A stretch of 42,334 nt of DNA from a virus (IMGVR_UViG_3300047478_000083:1-42334), one strand, 5' to 3'; shown: positions 27,242 through 35,051, numbered from the stretch's first letter. The notes: generated by a model not told the origin, from the letters alone. A program made the numbers and translations.

Positions 27242-27270
27242 ATATTAGTTCTATTGTTGTCTTATGTCAA
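27242..27270 (-). promoter_or_regulatory. Consensus sigma70 promoter for the SSB-primase operon
   Basis: On the minus strand TTGACA (27270-27265), 17 bases, TAATAT (27247-27242). The -35 is perfect, the spacing ideal and the -10 differs from TATAAT at two positions. Expected start about 27235, giving a leader of about 45 bases to the ATG at 27190. It lies just past the helicase stop and should be read by host RNA polymerase. Confidence 0.8.
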
Positions 27271-27273
27271 CTT

Positions 27274-28833
27274 TTATTTTCCTCCTCGTATCTCCTCTTC
27301 ATATAGCGACATAATCGAGTCCTGCATTCTTTCTTTTTGCTCAAGCGCACGGTAAAGCTTATCTTCAACAGGGCTACCTGTTAAGTGTACAACCATGCAC
27401 GAATTCTTTTGCCCCGCTCTATGCACCCGAGCATTTGCCTGTACATAGGTCTCATAGCTGGTTACTGGTCCAAACCAAACGATCGTATTAGCTGCTGTTA
27501 ATGTCACTCCGTGCGCAGCCGACTGAGGCTGGATAACTAAAATTCTAGGTGCATTGGTTGTTTGAAACCTGTTAAATACGTCTGTCCTCACCCCGACAGG
27601 AACACCCCCGTGAATAACATCTACGCTATACCCTTGCTGTGCAAGATGCCGTTGTATCATTTCTATGCCGTGTCTAAAGTTGGCAAACACTAATACTTTA
27701 TGGCTGCTCTCGTCGATGATTTCTTCCAGTGCGTTTAAGCGGTTACTCGCATCAAACTCAAGCACCTCTTTGTTGTTAGTATAAATACTGCCCGACGCGA
27801 TTTGTAGCAGCTTACTTAAATTAACTGCAGCGTTTACTGCGGTGACCTCTTCGCCGGCAGCTTCGATTAACATCTGTTCCTTAAGCTGCTTGTAGTATTT
27901 GTTTTGCTGTGGGGTTAACGGTACTTCACGGGTGGTGTACAGCATTTCAGGCAAGTCTAAGCAATCCTCTTTTGTGTATCGGATTGCCGGCTGCAATAGC
28001 TTATGCACCATGTCCTCTGCGCCAAGCTTCGGGATATATTTGAACTGCGTTATCTTGGTCATTATGCTGTCTCTAAACGCACCATAGAACTTTGGCACAC
28101 TACTTGGGTTCATTAGTTTAGCCAGGCCATACGCATCCAACGGAGACTGTGACGCAGGGCTCCCCGTCATACCCCAAAGCCATGTATCGTTCTTAATCAA
28201 AGTGTTCATCACTTTCCAGCGCTTGCTTTGTGCGTTCTTATAGTGGTTGTATTCGTCAATAATGATTAAATCAAACCCGCTACGTGCGATGTCTTCCGCT
28301 ACTATCTCAATCCCATCATAGTTAATGATGATGATCTCTGTGTCTGAAGCAATGATCTTCTTGCGCTTATCCCGAGCGCCATGCGCGATGTCTACTGTTC
28401 TGTGCATCACACTCTTGAAAGCATCTGCTCGCCATGCTGAGTCCATAATCGATAGCGGACATACCACTAATACCCGTCTCACTAGCCCTTTGCTCATTAA
28501 GTAATCTGCTGCCCATAATGCTGAGCATGATTTGCCTGTGCCCATCTCGTTCAAACAATAAGCTCTACGGTGCATCGTAAGGAAAGCCGCAGTTTGTAAC
28601 TGATGCTCGAAAGGTTTGTACATACCGGGCCAGTTGTACCTGCCCAAAATGGGGGATGGTACATTTTTAATGCCTAAGTTTTTAAGCACCTGCATTTCTT
28701 CAAGCCCCCAATGCACCAGCACTTCGTAAACGCCATCATCCTCGCTGAGCACTTTGCTTTTGGGGATCACTTCTGTGATCCTATCTGGCTTTCTTACGCG
28801 CAATTTAACTGCGCGATTATCTATTATCTCCAT
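27274..28833 (-). CDS. SNF2-type superfamily 2 helicase/ATPase
   Basis: 519 residues, GGAGTG seven bases ahead of the ATG. Motif I is NEMGTGKS (95-102), motif Ia VLVVCPLSIMDSAW, motif II IIDEYN (D193-E194), motif III WGMTGSPASQ. The second RecA lobe carries VLVFANFRHGIEMI, VDVIHGGV, ILVIQPQSAAHGVTLTAANTIVWFGP (motif V) and ANARVHRAGQKNSCMVVHL (motif VI). These are complete SNF2/DEAD-like motifs, and 'RxHRxGQ' is the SNF2 signature. It probably remodels or unwinds phage DNA during replication or recombination. The C-terminus ends just before the strong promoter of the next operon. Confidence 0.85.
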   Translation of the reverse strand: MEIIDNRAVKLRVRKPDRITEVIPKSKVLSEDDGVYEVLVHWGLEEMQVLKNLGIKNVPSPILGRYNWPGMYKPFEHQLQTAAFLTMHRRAYCLNEMGTGKSCSALWAADYLMSKGLVRRVLVVCPLSIMDSAWRADAFKSVMHRTVDIAHGARDKRKKIIASDTEIIIINYDGIEIVAEDIARSGFDLIIIDEYNHYKNAQSKRWKVMNTLIKNDTWLWGMTGSPASQSPLDAYGLAKLMNPSSVPKFYGAFRDSIMTKITQFKYIPKLGAEDMVHKLLQPAIRYTKEDCLDLPEMLYTTREVPLTPQQNKYYKQLKEQMLIEAAGEEVTAVNAAVNLSKLLQIASGSIYTNNKEVLEFDASNRLNALEEIIDESSHKVLVFANFRHGIEMIQRHLAQQGYSVDVIHGGVPVGVRTDVFNRFQTTNAPRILVIQPQSAAHGVTLTAANTIVWFGPVTSYETYVQANARVHRAGQKNSCMVVHLTGSPVEDKLYRALEQKERMQDSIMSLYEEEIRGGK

Positions 28834-28878
28834 AACACTCCTTCATCAAGTTGCTTACGGCAACGAATCGGCAAACAG

Positions 28879-29103
28879 TTAGATTAAATCTTCGTCAATA
28901 TCTTCTAGTACGTCGAACAGCTGAGGTTTTGCAATCTCTTTACTGAAATACCACGCTCTAATGGCGCTTTTGCATATTTTACGCTCCCGCTGTGCCACGC
29001 TGAAAGTATAGGTGATTAATGCATCAATGTGACGCTCAACAATACTTTCAGGGATACCTGACTCAATCGCTAATTTAGATACTGCGCGTGTTGTTACTCT
29101 CAT
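28879..29103 (-). CDS. Small phage protein, 74 aa
   Basis: ATG in an ATGA overlap with the HNH gene. A compact helical protein (AVSKLAIESGIPESIVERHIDALITYTFSVAQRERKICKSAIRAWYF) ending acidic (LEDIDEDLI). No metal or membrane motif. A DNA- or replisome-associated role is only suggested by its place before the helicase. Confidence 0.5.
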   Translation of the reverse strand: MRVTTRAVSKLAIESGIPESIVERHIDALITYTFSVAQRERKICKSAIRAWYFSKEIAKPQLFDVLEDIDEDLI

Positions 29104-29378
29104 TTTTTCCGGTCATATGTTCGTTTAGGCTTGTGATTACTATCACGAGCATAGCTTTGGTTCTTTTTGGCGTCGCCTACAAAGTACCCATCTGTATTAG
29201 AGCCGCCCTTTGATAATGCTTTAACATGGCATACGTCTTTACCTTTACGGTCCACGCCTTTCTTATCCAGCGCTCTACGCGCCTTCTGCCTTTCCATTCG
29301 TGCTTTATGTGCTGTAGGTCTTTTCTTTTCTAGTGCAGTTTCGTGAGCATAGTCACGGTTTTCTTTCTTGATTGGCAT
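29100..29378 (-). CDS. Small HNH-like protein, 92 aa
   Basis: Start set at the ATG at 29378 because GGGAGAAACTAAT precedes it and the upstream gene ends at 29380; the longer in-frame reading overlaps that gene. Very basic chain with a degenerate HNH motif: KDVCHVKALSKGGSNTDGYFVGDAKKNQSYARDSN, where the usual DVDH is DVCH. The Gly-Gly-Ser-Asn loop and the later Lys-Asn match compact phage HNH proteins. With DVCH instead of DVDH, it may have altered or lost activity. Confidence 0.6.
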   Translation of the reverse strand: MPIKKENRDYAHETALEKKRPTAHKARMERQKARRALDKKGVDRKGKDVCHVKALSKGGSNTDGYFVGDAKKNQSYARDSNHKPKRTYDRKK

Positions 29379-29402
29379 ATTAGTTTCTCCCGTTATGCGG
29401 GC
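29376..29402 (-). promoter_or_regulatory. Hairpin-plus-ribosome-site element
   Basis: CCCG-CATAA-CGGG followed directly by AGAAACTAAT and the ATG of the HNH gene. The hairpin overlaps the end of the nuclease gene. The GGGAG at its 3' side doubles as the ribosome site, so folding could limit translation of the HNH protein. Confidence 0.4.
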
Positions 29403-30054
29403 ATGATAGCGCACCACAATATTGCTTGCATAGCCCATTGGGCTTAGGGTTCCACACATCCATTGCATAGGATGCTTCACGTTGTCTCAACGGAATGTCT
29501 AGCTTAGCAAAAATATCAAACCGACGATCAAACAGGTACTCTTCTTTAATGAACTCTTTAGCTACAACAAAGAGTAGCCCTGCTTTAATCACTTCGACTT
29601 CTGGAAACATTAAAAACACTGAAGCTGCCATTAGTGCCAACTGCTTAGTGTCCGCATACTTAGCGCTTTTACCGGTTTTGTAATCGATAATTCTAGCTTC
29701 TTTGCCATTGATAATAACAAGGTCAGCAACCCCTCTAAACCATACATCAGGTGCAAAGAAGTCACAGGCTTCTAATCGACCGTCTCGTTTAGCAATACCT
29801 ACCTTTAGCTCGCAATGCTTCTCACCGGGCAAAGCGTTAAGCTTATCTAGCATAGCTTGAATATAAGCGAACTGAGGTGGGATGGGTTTACCATCCCTAA
29901 TAAATTCTTCAGCGGCAAGATGAAGTTCCTTGCCGTAAAGCGTTGCTTCTGTGTCTGTAAATGGTACTTCTTTACTAACCTTCTCCGCATAGTATTTGCG
30001 TGGGCACGTAATGTACGTTGTAATTGAACTATATGACCAAGCTGGTAGAGACAC
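29380..30054 (-). CDS. Cas4/RecB-like PD-(D/E)XK nuclease with four cysteines
   Basis: 224 residues from a GTG start with AAGGAACGGG upstream. WSYSSITTYITCPRKYY at the N-terminus supplies C17. The nuclease core has E82, D111 (VADLVIINGKEA), then IIDYKTGK (D124, K126) and a downstream Q138 in TKQLALMA. The C-terminus supplies C209-x3-C213-x4-C218. This C...C-x3-C-x4-C pattern is that of Cas4/AddB-type nucleases that carry a 4Fe-4S cluster. It could act as a recombination exonuclease preparing DNA ends. It lies directly downstream of the polymerase gene. Confidence 0.8.
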   Translation of the reverse strand: MSLPAWSYSSITTYITCPRKYYAEKVSKEVPFTDTEATLYGKELHLAAEEFIRDGKPIPPQFAYIQAMLDKLNALPGEKHCELKVGIAKRDGRLEACDFFAPDVWFRGVADLVIINGKEARIIDYKTGKSAKYADTKQLALMAASVFLMFPEVEVIKAGLLFVVAKEFIKEEYLFDRRFDIFAKLDIPLRQREASYAMDVWNPKPNGLCKQYCGALSCPHNGRN

Positions 30055-30067
30055 AGAAACCCGTTCC

Positions 30068-30938
30068 TTATTTAATTTTCCCCATCTTAAAATCTAAACT
30101 CGGACCGTATCCACCTTCAGCATCTAACGGTATGTCAGGCATCCATGCTGGGGGAATTCTCAGCTGGTCAATAACAAACCGTAGAACATCATCAGCCTCA
30201 TCTTCACGGGCGAGTAAGTATGCAGCGTCATGGATCGTTAACAATACTCTATGTTTCTTTGCTATGCGGAGCATAGCTTCAGCGATGATACATCGCGCCA
30301 TAGCTTGTGTTAATCCTTGAAACACTTTACTACCATACAGTTTATCACGTTCTCTTTTGTTTTTCAGAACTGACCATTCTTTACGAAGACCATTGGATGT
30401 TTGCACTTCCGACTGACGCAAGTCAGGGTATCGCATATACAGCCCCGATGGCAGCAATGCACCTTCGTGCCCCATTACTTTTATGACGCCATTACGCCCC
30501 ATCTGCATATATTGGTTATCTCTGACAGCATGAAGTAAGGCATCGCCTTGCGTCCATGTAGATACAACCTCGGTATAGTCGCTCCGGTATAGGTCTACCA
30601 TCCGCTTAGCTTCAGATTCTCCGGTGTCAATACCGCTCATCTGTTTAGTCTGTTGTCGTAATTTGTTGTGTCCAGTACCGTAGATTAGTGACAATTGGGC
30701 TGTTTTACCCATAAATCGTTGAATGTCGTTAATTTCATTGTAAGGTATGCTATACACAGTCGCCGCAAAGTCTTTATACAAATCAACCCCACGCCCCAAG
30801 GCTTCTACTTTATCCATCTGCCCAGCGAACGCCAACCCCAACCGTAACTCAATGGCTGATAAATCAGCCCCAACAATGACGTAACCTTTCGGTGCAATGA
30901 TCGCGCTCTTCAGTTTAGATTTGCGGGGAAGATTTTGA
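30068..30938 (-). CDS. DNA polymerase family A, exon 2 (palm/fingers)
   Basis: The 3' part of the polymerase gene, reached by splicing across 30939-31227. The spliced protein continues V-QNLPRKSKLKSAI and shows motif A IVGADLSAIELR, motif B QRFMGKTAQLSLIYGTG and motif C ILLTIHDAAYLL-like (LTIHDAAYLLA). With exon 1 it makes 619 codons, stop included, and a 618-residue product, short for the family because there is no 5' nuclease domain. Motif C reads HDA instead of the usual HDE, an unusual substitution at a metal-site residue. The first base of this exon completes a split Val codon. The stop lies 14 bases before the nuclease gene's start. Confidence 0.85.
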
Positions 30939-31227
30939 CCTTATATTCAAGGAAAGTCGCTACACTTCCCTCCGTTCTCTTATGAACTGCTGTCTATTAC
31001 TAAACAGAGTAGACTATATCAACACCCTCTAGGGGTGATTACCATTTCCATTACCAATAGCTTGTAATGTACTCCCGTTTCAGGGATAGTCGTTAGGCTT
31101 TTAACTAAACAATATTTTTGTTTAGTATTTAGCACGGTAGGTTGTCCTTAGTATGCCTATAGGATTTTCCCCGTTTAGGTAATTTTCGATACGCTATTGC
31201 TAGCGTAAAGCCCTCTGCGGCTACGCC
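30939..31227 (-). ncRNA. Group I intron in the DNA polymerase gene (no ORF), 289 nt
   Basis: The polymerase frame breaks after GRWSATEKNNLN and resumes at QNLPR. Removing 31227-30939 restores the frame with a Val codon (GT|T). The 5' exon ends in T and the intron ends in G, the group I boundary rule. On the minus strand, an R-like sequence CCTAACGACTAT (31097-31086) and an S-like sequence GATATAGTCT (31020-31011) form P7 through GACTAT/ATAGTC. A CACCC/GGGTG hairpin (31023-31037) fits P8. A strong TACGCTA-GCAA-TAGCGTA hairpin with a GNRA loop (31190-31207) and ACTAAACA/TGTTTAGT (31104-31126) add to the fold. No reading frame is inside, so any homing endonuclease must act in trans. Splice sites are inferred from frame and boundary bases. 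Confidence 0.85.
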
Positions 31228-32213
31228 ACGTTAAGGTTATTTTTTTCCGTTGCGCTCCAACGACCTGTTCTAGCTCCGTAATACAACAACGGTACAGGTA
31301 ATAAGCTGCCTCTATTGGGGCGCTCAGCAATCGATATAAACCGCTGGGTGCGTGTTTCTTCTAATGTAGATTTTGTACCTAACCTAGCTGCTACGATTGC
31401 TTGTACGCGGGGATCATCATGTTCCGCAAGTGCTTTAAGCCCTTCGTCAGTCTTAGCAAACGCATACGAGGGTTGCCCTTTACTGTTAAGCTTCATAGGT
31501 GGTTCAACACCAAACGACTCTAGTACAGCAGCGAACTTCTGATTAGACATCAGGTCTTCTTTCTGGATACCGCACTCATCTAGTAGTCTTTCTTTCTGTG
31601 CTTTAACATCAGCCAGATGGTCATACAGCACCGCAGTGTCTAGCATCAGTTCCGGTTTAGTATACATCTGGATCGTCATATCAATCAGCTTCAGCTCAGC
31701 TGTTGTGAACTTAGGCAACATAGCTTTGAACAGTTTGTAAGTCAGCTCTACGTCATTGATGCAGTACCCACCATAAGCTTCGATCTGTGCTTGGGAGAAA
31801 TCAGCTCTTCGCATACCAATAGCGTTATGCACCTCGATACCTTTCTTACCCAGCTCATAGTACTCAGCCAATGCTGCAAGGCTACCCCCCACAGATACCG
31901 CGTGTAGCGCCCGTGCCATACTTAATGTGCAGACTATGGCTTTAGGGTGGATACCAAAACGCCAACCAAGAATAGCCCCGTCAAACATAGCATTGTGAGC
32001 AACAACCATACTATTAGCCCAATCATAATTTGAAAGCCATTCTTTAGTGTCATCAAGTGTGCCTGTAAACCATTGAGTCTCTTCATCATTTTTCTTAACC
32101 GCTATCCCAATCACCTCAAATTGAAAGTCATTCACATAAGCTTCTGTTGTCATCTTAGATAGCGAATAATCTTTTGAATAGAACGTTTCGTAGTCGAGCG
32201 TCAAAATATCCAT
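31228..32213 (-). CDS. DNA polymerase family A, exon 1 (3'-5' exonuclease and thumb)
   Basis: Start is the ATG at 32213, which overlaps the stop of the upstream small gene as TAATG; the in-frame ATG at 32276 lies well inside that gene and is less likely. The N-terminus holds the proofreading exonuclease: motif I TLDYETF (D7, E9), motif II VAHNAMFDG, motif III YCINDVE. It then runs through the thumb to YGARTGRWSATEKNNLN before the intron. Unspliced, it would stop at a TAG eight bases after the exon and yield an exonuclease-only fragment. The polymerase probably replicates the phage genome together with the primase-helicase and SSB downstream. Confidence 0.9.
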
Positions 32214-32458
32214 TAGAAGTACCCCATCGCATGAGCTGCCCACAACACATTTGTGACAACAAACCCTGCAAACCAAAACCTTACAATCCTTTGCATTACT
32301 AAGATGTGCCCAACTGCTTGGCCTATTAAGTCTTTATCCACTTCATCAATGCAATTATCAGACTCTCTGTAACCTAGCAAACACATAACCAATACGTGTG
32401 TTGATATAGAAGAGGCATACCCAACAGGTATTGTTTTGAAGTCATCAGTCTCTTGCAT
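32213..32458 (-). CDS. Small membrane-anchored protein, 81 aa
   Basis: Stop overlaps the polymerase start (TAATG). Hydrophilic N-terminal half, then one membrane segment near the C-terminus (about 57-77, RIVRFWFAGFVVTNVLWAAHAMGY). No recognised family. Its coupling to polymerase translation may simply keep spacing. Function unknown. Confidence 0.5.
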   Translation of the reverse strand: MQETDDFKTIPVGYASSISTHVLVMCLLGYRESDNCIDEVDKDLIGQAVGHILVMQRIVRFWFAGFVVTNVLWAAHAMGYF

Positions 32459-32657
32459 TTCTCATCTCCGCTAGATACTTGTCTGCCATTTGCACTGCCA
32501 CCTCTTCACCGATTAAAGCGGAAATATCTTGGCCTTTATGTCTAACTGCTTCTACCCAGCACTCTTCTGGATTCCCCGGATCTGACCACGTTTGCGCCTC
32601 AGCAGCTTCATAGTAAAAATCCACATCTAACTCGATACCTTCAAATATGAAATTCAT
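32445..32657 (-). CDS. Small acidic phage protein, paralogue of 40439-40657
   Basis: 70 residues; overlaps genes on both sides. MNFIFEGIELDVDFYYEAA at the start, then WVEAVRHKGQDISALIGEEVAVQMADKYLAEM. The gene product at 40439 has the same plan: M-x-x-x-EGI-(E/D)-(L/F)-D-(V/I)-(D/E) opening, a 'V-x-x-KG-x-DI-(S/T)' middle and a helical end. Two copies 8 kb apart imply ancient duplication. Role unknown. Confidence 0.55.
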   Translation of the reverse strand: MNFIFEGIELDVDFYYEAAEAQTWSDPGNPEECWVEAVRHKGQDISALIGEEVAVQMADKYLAEMRNARD

Positions 32658-32949
32658 TTCTCATCTCCTCCAGAACTTGTTTAAGTTCGTCTATATTGTT
32701 TTCGTTAACCACTAGCGATACACCACCCGCTTCTTTAATTAACCGCAGCTCTCTATCTTGCAGGGCTGTTGTCGTGCCTTTACCTGCCTTTGCTTCTATA
32801 CCTACGAATCTCCCATTTAAACAACCAATGAAATCAGGTACCCCCACTTTAGAATACATACCCCCAATAGGCATGAAGTAGTAGACCCCGTACTCTTTCA
32901 GCACTTTAGTTATCTTGTCTTTAACAAGCCCCTCTGGCGTCTTCGCCAT
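32641..32949 (-). CDS. VRR-NUC domain nuclease, 102 aa
   Basis: Single-domain protein of the usual size. GGMYSKVGVPDFIGCLNGRFVGIEAKAGKG shows the VRR-NUC signature: G-x-PD (D39) followed by an E-x-K pair (E52, K54). LQDRELRLIKEAGGV is the expected closing helix. Such stand-alone phage proteins are structure-specific nucleases, possibly cutting branched DNA such as Holliday junctions. Overlaps its neighbours by 29 and 17 bases. Confidence 0.85.
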   Translation of the reverse strand: MAKTPEGLVKDKITKVLKEYGVYYFMPIGGMYSKVGVPDFIGCLNGRFVGIEAKAGKGTTTALQDRELRLIKEAGGVSLVVNENNIDELKQVLEEMRNEFHI

Positions 32950-33130
32950 GCTTCCTCCTTTTGCTCTCTAGTGAGCGTTCAACATTTAATATCCGTGCAC
33001 ACACAGTGTGATATAGCTTATTGGGATAAGGGGTTTCCAAAACTTCCCCGCAGTATCCGCAGGTCTTCTTATAGACAACACCCTTCCTGCCCTTTCGTAG
33101 CATCACTCTAGCTTCATATGATAGAGGCAT
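32921..33130 (-). CDS. Small zinc-knuckle protein, 69 aa
   Basis: Starts GGAGATAAG-ATG, directly after the structured RNA region. Basic N-terminus (EARVMLRKGRKGVVYKK), CGYC (24 and 27), then YHTVCARILN, so C-x2-C...H-x2-C could bind one zinc. Lys/Arg-rich C-terminal helix. A nucleic-acid-binding role is plausible but not shown. Confidence 0.55.
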   Translation of the reverse strand: MPLSYEARVMLRKGRKGVVYKKTCGYCGEVLETPYPNKLYHTVCARILNVERSLESKRRKHGEDARGAC

Positions 33131-34012
33131 CTTATCTCCAGTCCCTTAGAGGGACGCAATTACAAACCATCAAGTGAATACCACTACGACCACGTTTCCG
33201 CATCCGACCTGTCCTTCTGTTACAGGCAGTGGTATTCCTTCATAGTGCTTGTCTTTCCAAGCTGTCACCGAACGATTACAAAAAACCCCGAAGCGGAGGG
33301 CCGTGTTAAGCTGATGGTTGCCAGTATTGATCTCTGGCTTACCTGTTATCCGAGACAGGCACGTTTCCTGAGCGTATCAACCTACGCATTAACCATCACG
33401 GCTGGCGACTATTCCGGTGCTAATCGACTCTCATGGTGTTCGTCTAGCTTACTAACCAATTCCTAGTGTCCGGTGCTTACGTTGTCTATAATCGCCATGC
33501 GTGATGGTGCTGGCCTTTAACATCGCCAGCGCGGATGTGATTGTCGTTAGCCCCATACTTTGCTAACACAACCAAACACCAATCTTTGCCCAGAGGGTCT
33601 TTACTGCTCGCCTTTTAACTCGCAGGATGAGGACTGCGTGGTGTTGTTTTCAAGCTCAAGAGTACTAACAATCTGATGGCTACTAGATAGAATCCCAGTA
33701 GTCGAGCCACATCGTTCACCATCAAGTGATTGGTATTTATTAGCGCATATCAGGCTTAAGCCCCGCTAACTGGTTCTTAAAATACCAATCCTTCATGATG
33801 CTGGTCACGTTATCCAGCTGCTAAATGTTTTCCGCCATTTAGTACGTAAGTACGACCGTCATCAATTGGAAATGAATCAAAACCAACGGAGCAAGATCAC
33901 TATGTAGAAACTTGGATGCCTTCGTACTCTCGGATTTTATAGGCCAATAACCGATACACGCCTGAGAACACTCCTAATGGAGAATTTACGCAATCGAACA
34001 ATCGATGACTTC
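33131..34012 (-). ncRNA. Candidate giant structured RNA (GOLLD/ROOL-like class)
   Basis: About 880 bases with no credible gene but dense nested perfect stems, in plus coordinates: 33176-33185/33228-33237 (10 bp) enclosing 33208-33212/33222-33226; 33313-33319/33391-33397 closing a junction with three hairpins (33320-33338, 33342-33359, 33372-33387); 33509-33514/33525-33530; 33546-33551/33562-33567; 33575-33581/33639-33645; 33680-33684/33697-33701; 33728-33738/33780-33790 (11 bp) enclosing 33740-33745/33764-33769; 33800-33804/33814-33818; 33821-33827/33836-33842; 33971-33982. A 12-base sequence at 33166-33177 recurs at 33718-33729 beside the two longest stems. Size and multi-junction form suggest GOLLD- or ROOL-type RNAs of phages. 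Minus orientation is inferred from the flanking genes and a promoter-like sequence upstream. Ends are approximate. Confidence 0.7.
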
Positions 34013-34018
34013 AGTTAC

Positions 34019-34047
34019 ACGATACTATTCACTATCACCTGTGTCAA
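34019..34047 (-). promoter_or_regulatory. Sigma70-like promoter candidate for the structured RNA
   Basis: Minus strand TTGACA (34047-34042), 17-base spacer, TATCGT (34024-34019). The -35 is perfect and the spacing ideal; the -10 matches 4 of 6. It overlaps the last codons of thyX and would start RNA near 34012, at the edge of the stem-rich region. Confidence 0.5.
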
Positions 34048-34609
34048 CAGGATTTCCAAAAATAATCGGGGCAAATGTTTGCAATTGTCTTTCTATCTCT
34101 GCGGCTACATCACGCACTTCTTTCTGCGCATGTTTGGTATTTCTAAGGGCGATAAAGTCTTTAAAGGCCTGATAGTTGCCAGCCACATACAGTTCGGTGG
34201 CTTGGGCTTGTGGTAGCCAGAACCGTGCATCTTGTTTAGACATACCGGTGCCCCGCAATTCGTTGTACAGCTTTCTGGCTTCTTGCTCAAACAAAATAAT
34301 AGAGTCTTTCACATCACCATTTAACTTATCAAACCCCGGCGGTCTTATGAATTCCGCGTCGCTTTCGTCACAATATCGGCTAGAGCGTACAAGGTAATCG
34401 AGATGTTTACTACGAGTAAGCTGAGCCAGACATACACGACTAATCCCCTCGACTCTAAATACGACATGACCGAAGCGTAAGACGCTAAGATGTCCAACAG
34501 AAATAATATGAGCCAGTCTAGCATCATCATTTCCTTCTCTCCCGTAACAAATTCCCGCAAAACGACCCAAGTTTGACGGGTCTGTGTATTGTTCTAATGT
34601 AACTTTCAT
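34025..34609 (-). CDS. thyX: Flavin-dependent thymidylate synthase ThyX
   Basis: 194 residues from the ATG at 34609, chosen because it forms an ATGA overlap with the preceding stop. ThyX makes dTMP from dUMP using FAD, NADPH and methylene-THF. Visible blocks: FAGICYGR, HLSVLRFGHVVFRVEGISRVCLAQLTRSKHLDYLVRSSRY, and the late RFWLPQAQATELYVAGN and LRNTKHAQKEVRD. The signature usually written RHR-x7-S appears as R66-S67-K68-x7-S76, a change at the flavin/substrate-binding motif; many phage ThyX proteins are similarly divergent. It probably boosts the dTTP supply during replication. Confidence 0.85.
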   Translation of the reverse strand: MKVTLEQYTDPSNLGRFAGICYGREGNDDARLAHIISVGHLSVLRFGHVVFRVEGISRVCLAQLTRSKHLDYLVRSSRYCDESDAEFIRPPGFDKLNGDVKDSIILFEQEARKLYNELRGTGMSKQDARFWLPQAQATELYVAGNYQAFKDFIALRNTKHAQKEVRDVAAEIERQLQTFAPIIFGNPVDTGDSE

Positions 34610-34878
34610 AACCCAAAACTCCATAGAATTAACTTACCAACAGCCAAGCCCGTCATTATTATGATGATGCAAAACATCGCATTAACTCTATCTCGTAGGT
34701 GTTCGACCAAAGCATGTGTTTGCTTATTTTCATATATGCCGTTCACATAATCGTTCCACAAGTTATTGTACAGTCGGGCATTTATCTTGTTCTCCTGTTG
34801 AACATCTTCATACCGAACAAACTCGCCTTGCTCTGATTCTTTCATTCGCCAAAAATGTTTTATTGTGTATCTTTGCAT
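34606..34878 (-). CDS. C-terminally anchored membrane protein, 90 aa
   Basis: Start at the ATG at 34878, which overlaps the previous stop as TGATG; upstream TTG and GTG codons are in frame but less likely. Charged helical body (FWRMKESEQGEFVRYEDVQQENKINARLYNN), then one membrane segment near the end (about 67-88, AMFCIIIIMTGLAVGKLILW). No family recognised. Confidence 0.6.
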   Translation of the reverse strand: MQRYTIKHFWRMKESEQGEFVRYEDVQQENKINARLYNNLWNDYVNGIYENKQTHALVEHLRDRVNAMFCIIIIMTGLAVGKLILWSFGL

Positions 34879-35051
34879 CACCAAACCTCCGTCCCTACTG
34901 TGTGTCTATTGTTAGCTTGCACTCGTTTCTTCCAGTTCAGGTGAGATTCTCTATTACTCACCATCGCTACAAATTTCCTGCGGTTCAATCGCGAATCTGA
35001 TAACACTATAGATAAAGTGCTGTTGGTTAGTCGGTATTCTTTTCTAATCAT
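34878..35051 (-). CDS. Small basic protein, 57 aa
   Basis: ATG at 35051 overlaps the previous gene's end; TGA at 34878-34880 overlaps the next ATG. The product is Arg/Lys-rich (LSDSRLNRRKFVAMVSNRES, LNWKKRVQANNRH) with no cysteines. It shares a faint W-K-(R/K)-x-(V/I) helix with the 51-residue product at 39310-39465. Continuous overlaps at both ends support it as real. Probably nucleic-acid binding. Confidence 0.55.
   Translation of the reverse strand: MIRKEYRLTNSTLSIVLSDSRLNRRKFVAMVSNRESHLNWKKRVQANNRHTVGTEVW

Noticed and set aside
30068-32276. Frameshift or pseudogene in the DNA polymerase
   Set aside because: The break is a 289-base insertion with group I core elements, and removing it restores all motifs; a simple frameshift would not need extra sequence.
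33245-33466. Short plus-strand frame in the 33.2-33.5 kb region
   Set aside because: No ribosome site, no family resemblance, wrong strand for the block, and it runs through several perfect RNA-type stems.
33977-34216. Plus-strand frame across the thyX end
   Set aside because: Mostly the reverse complement of the conserved ThyX coding region, with no start signal.
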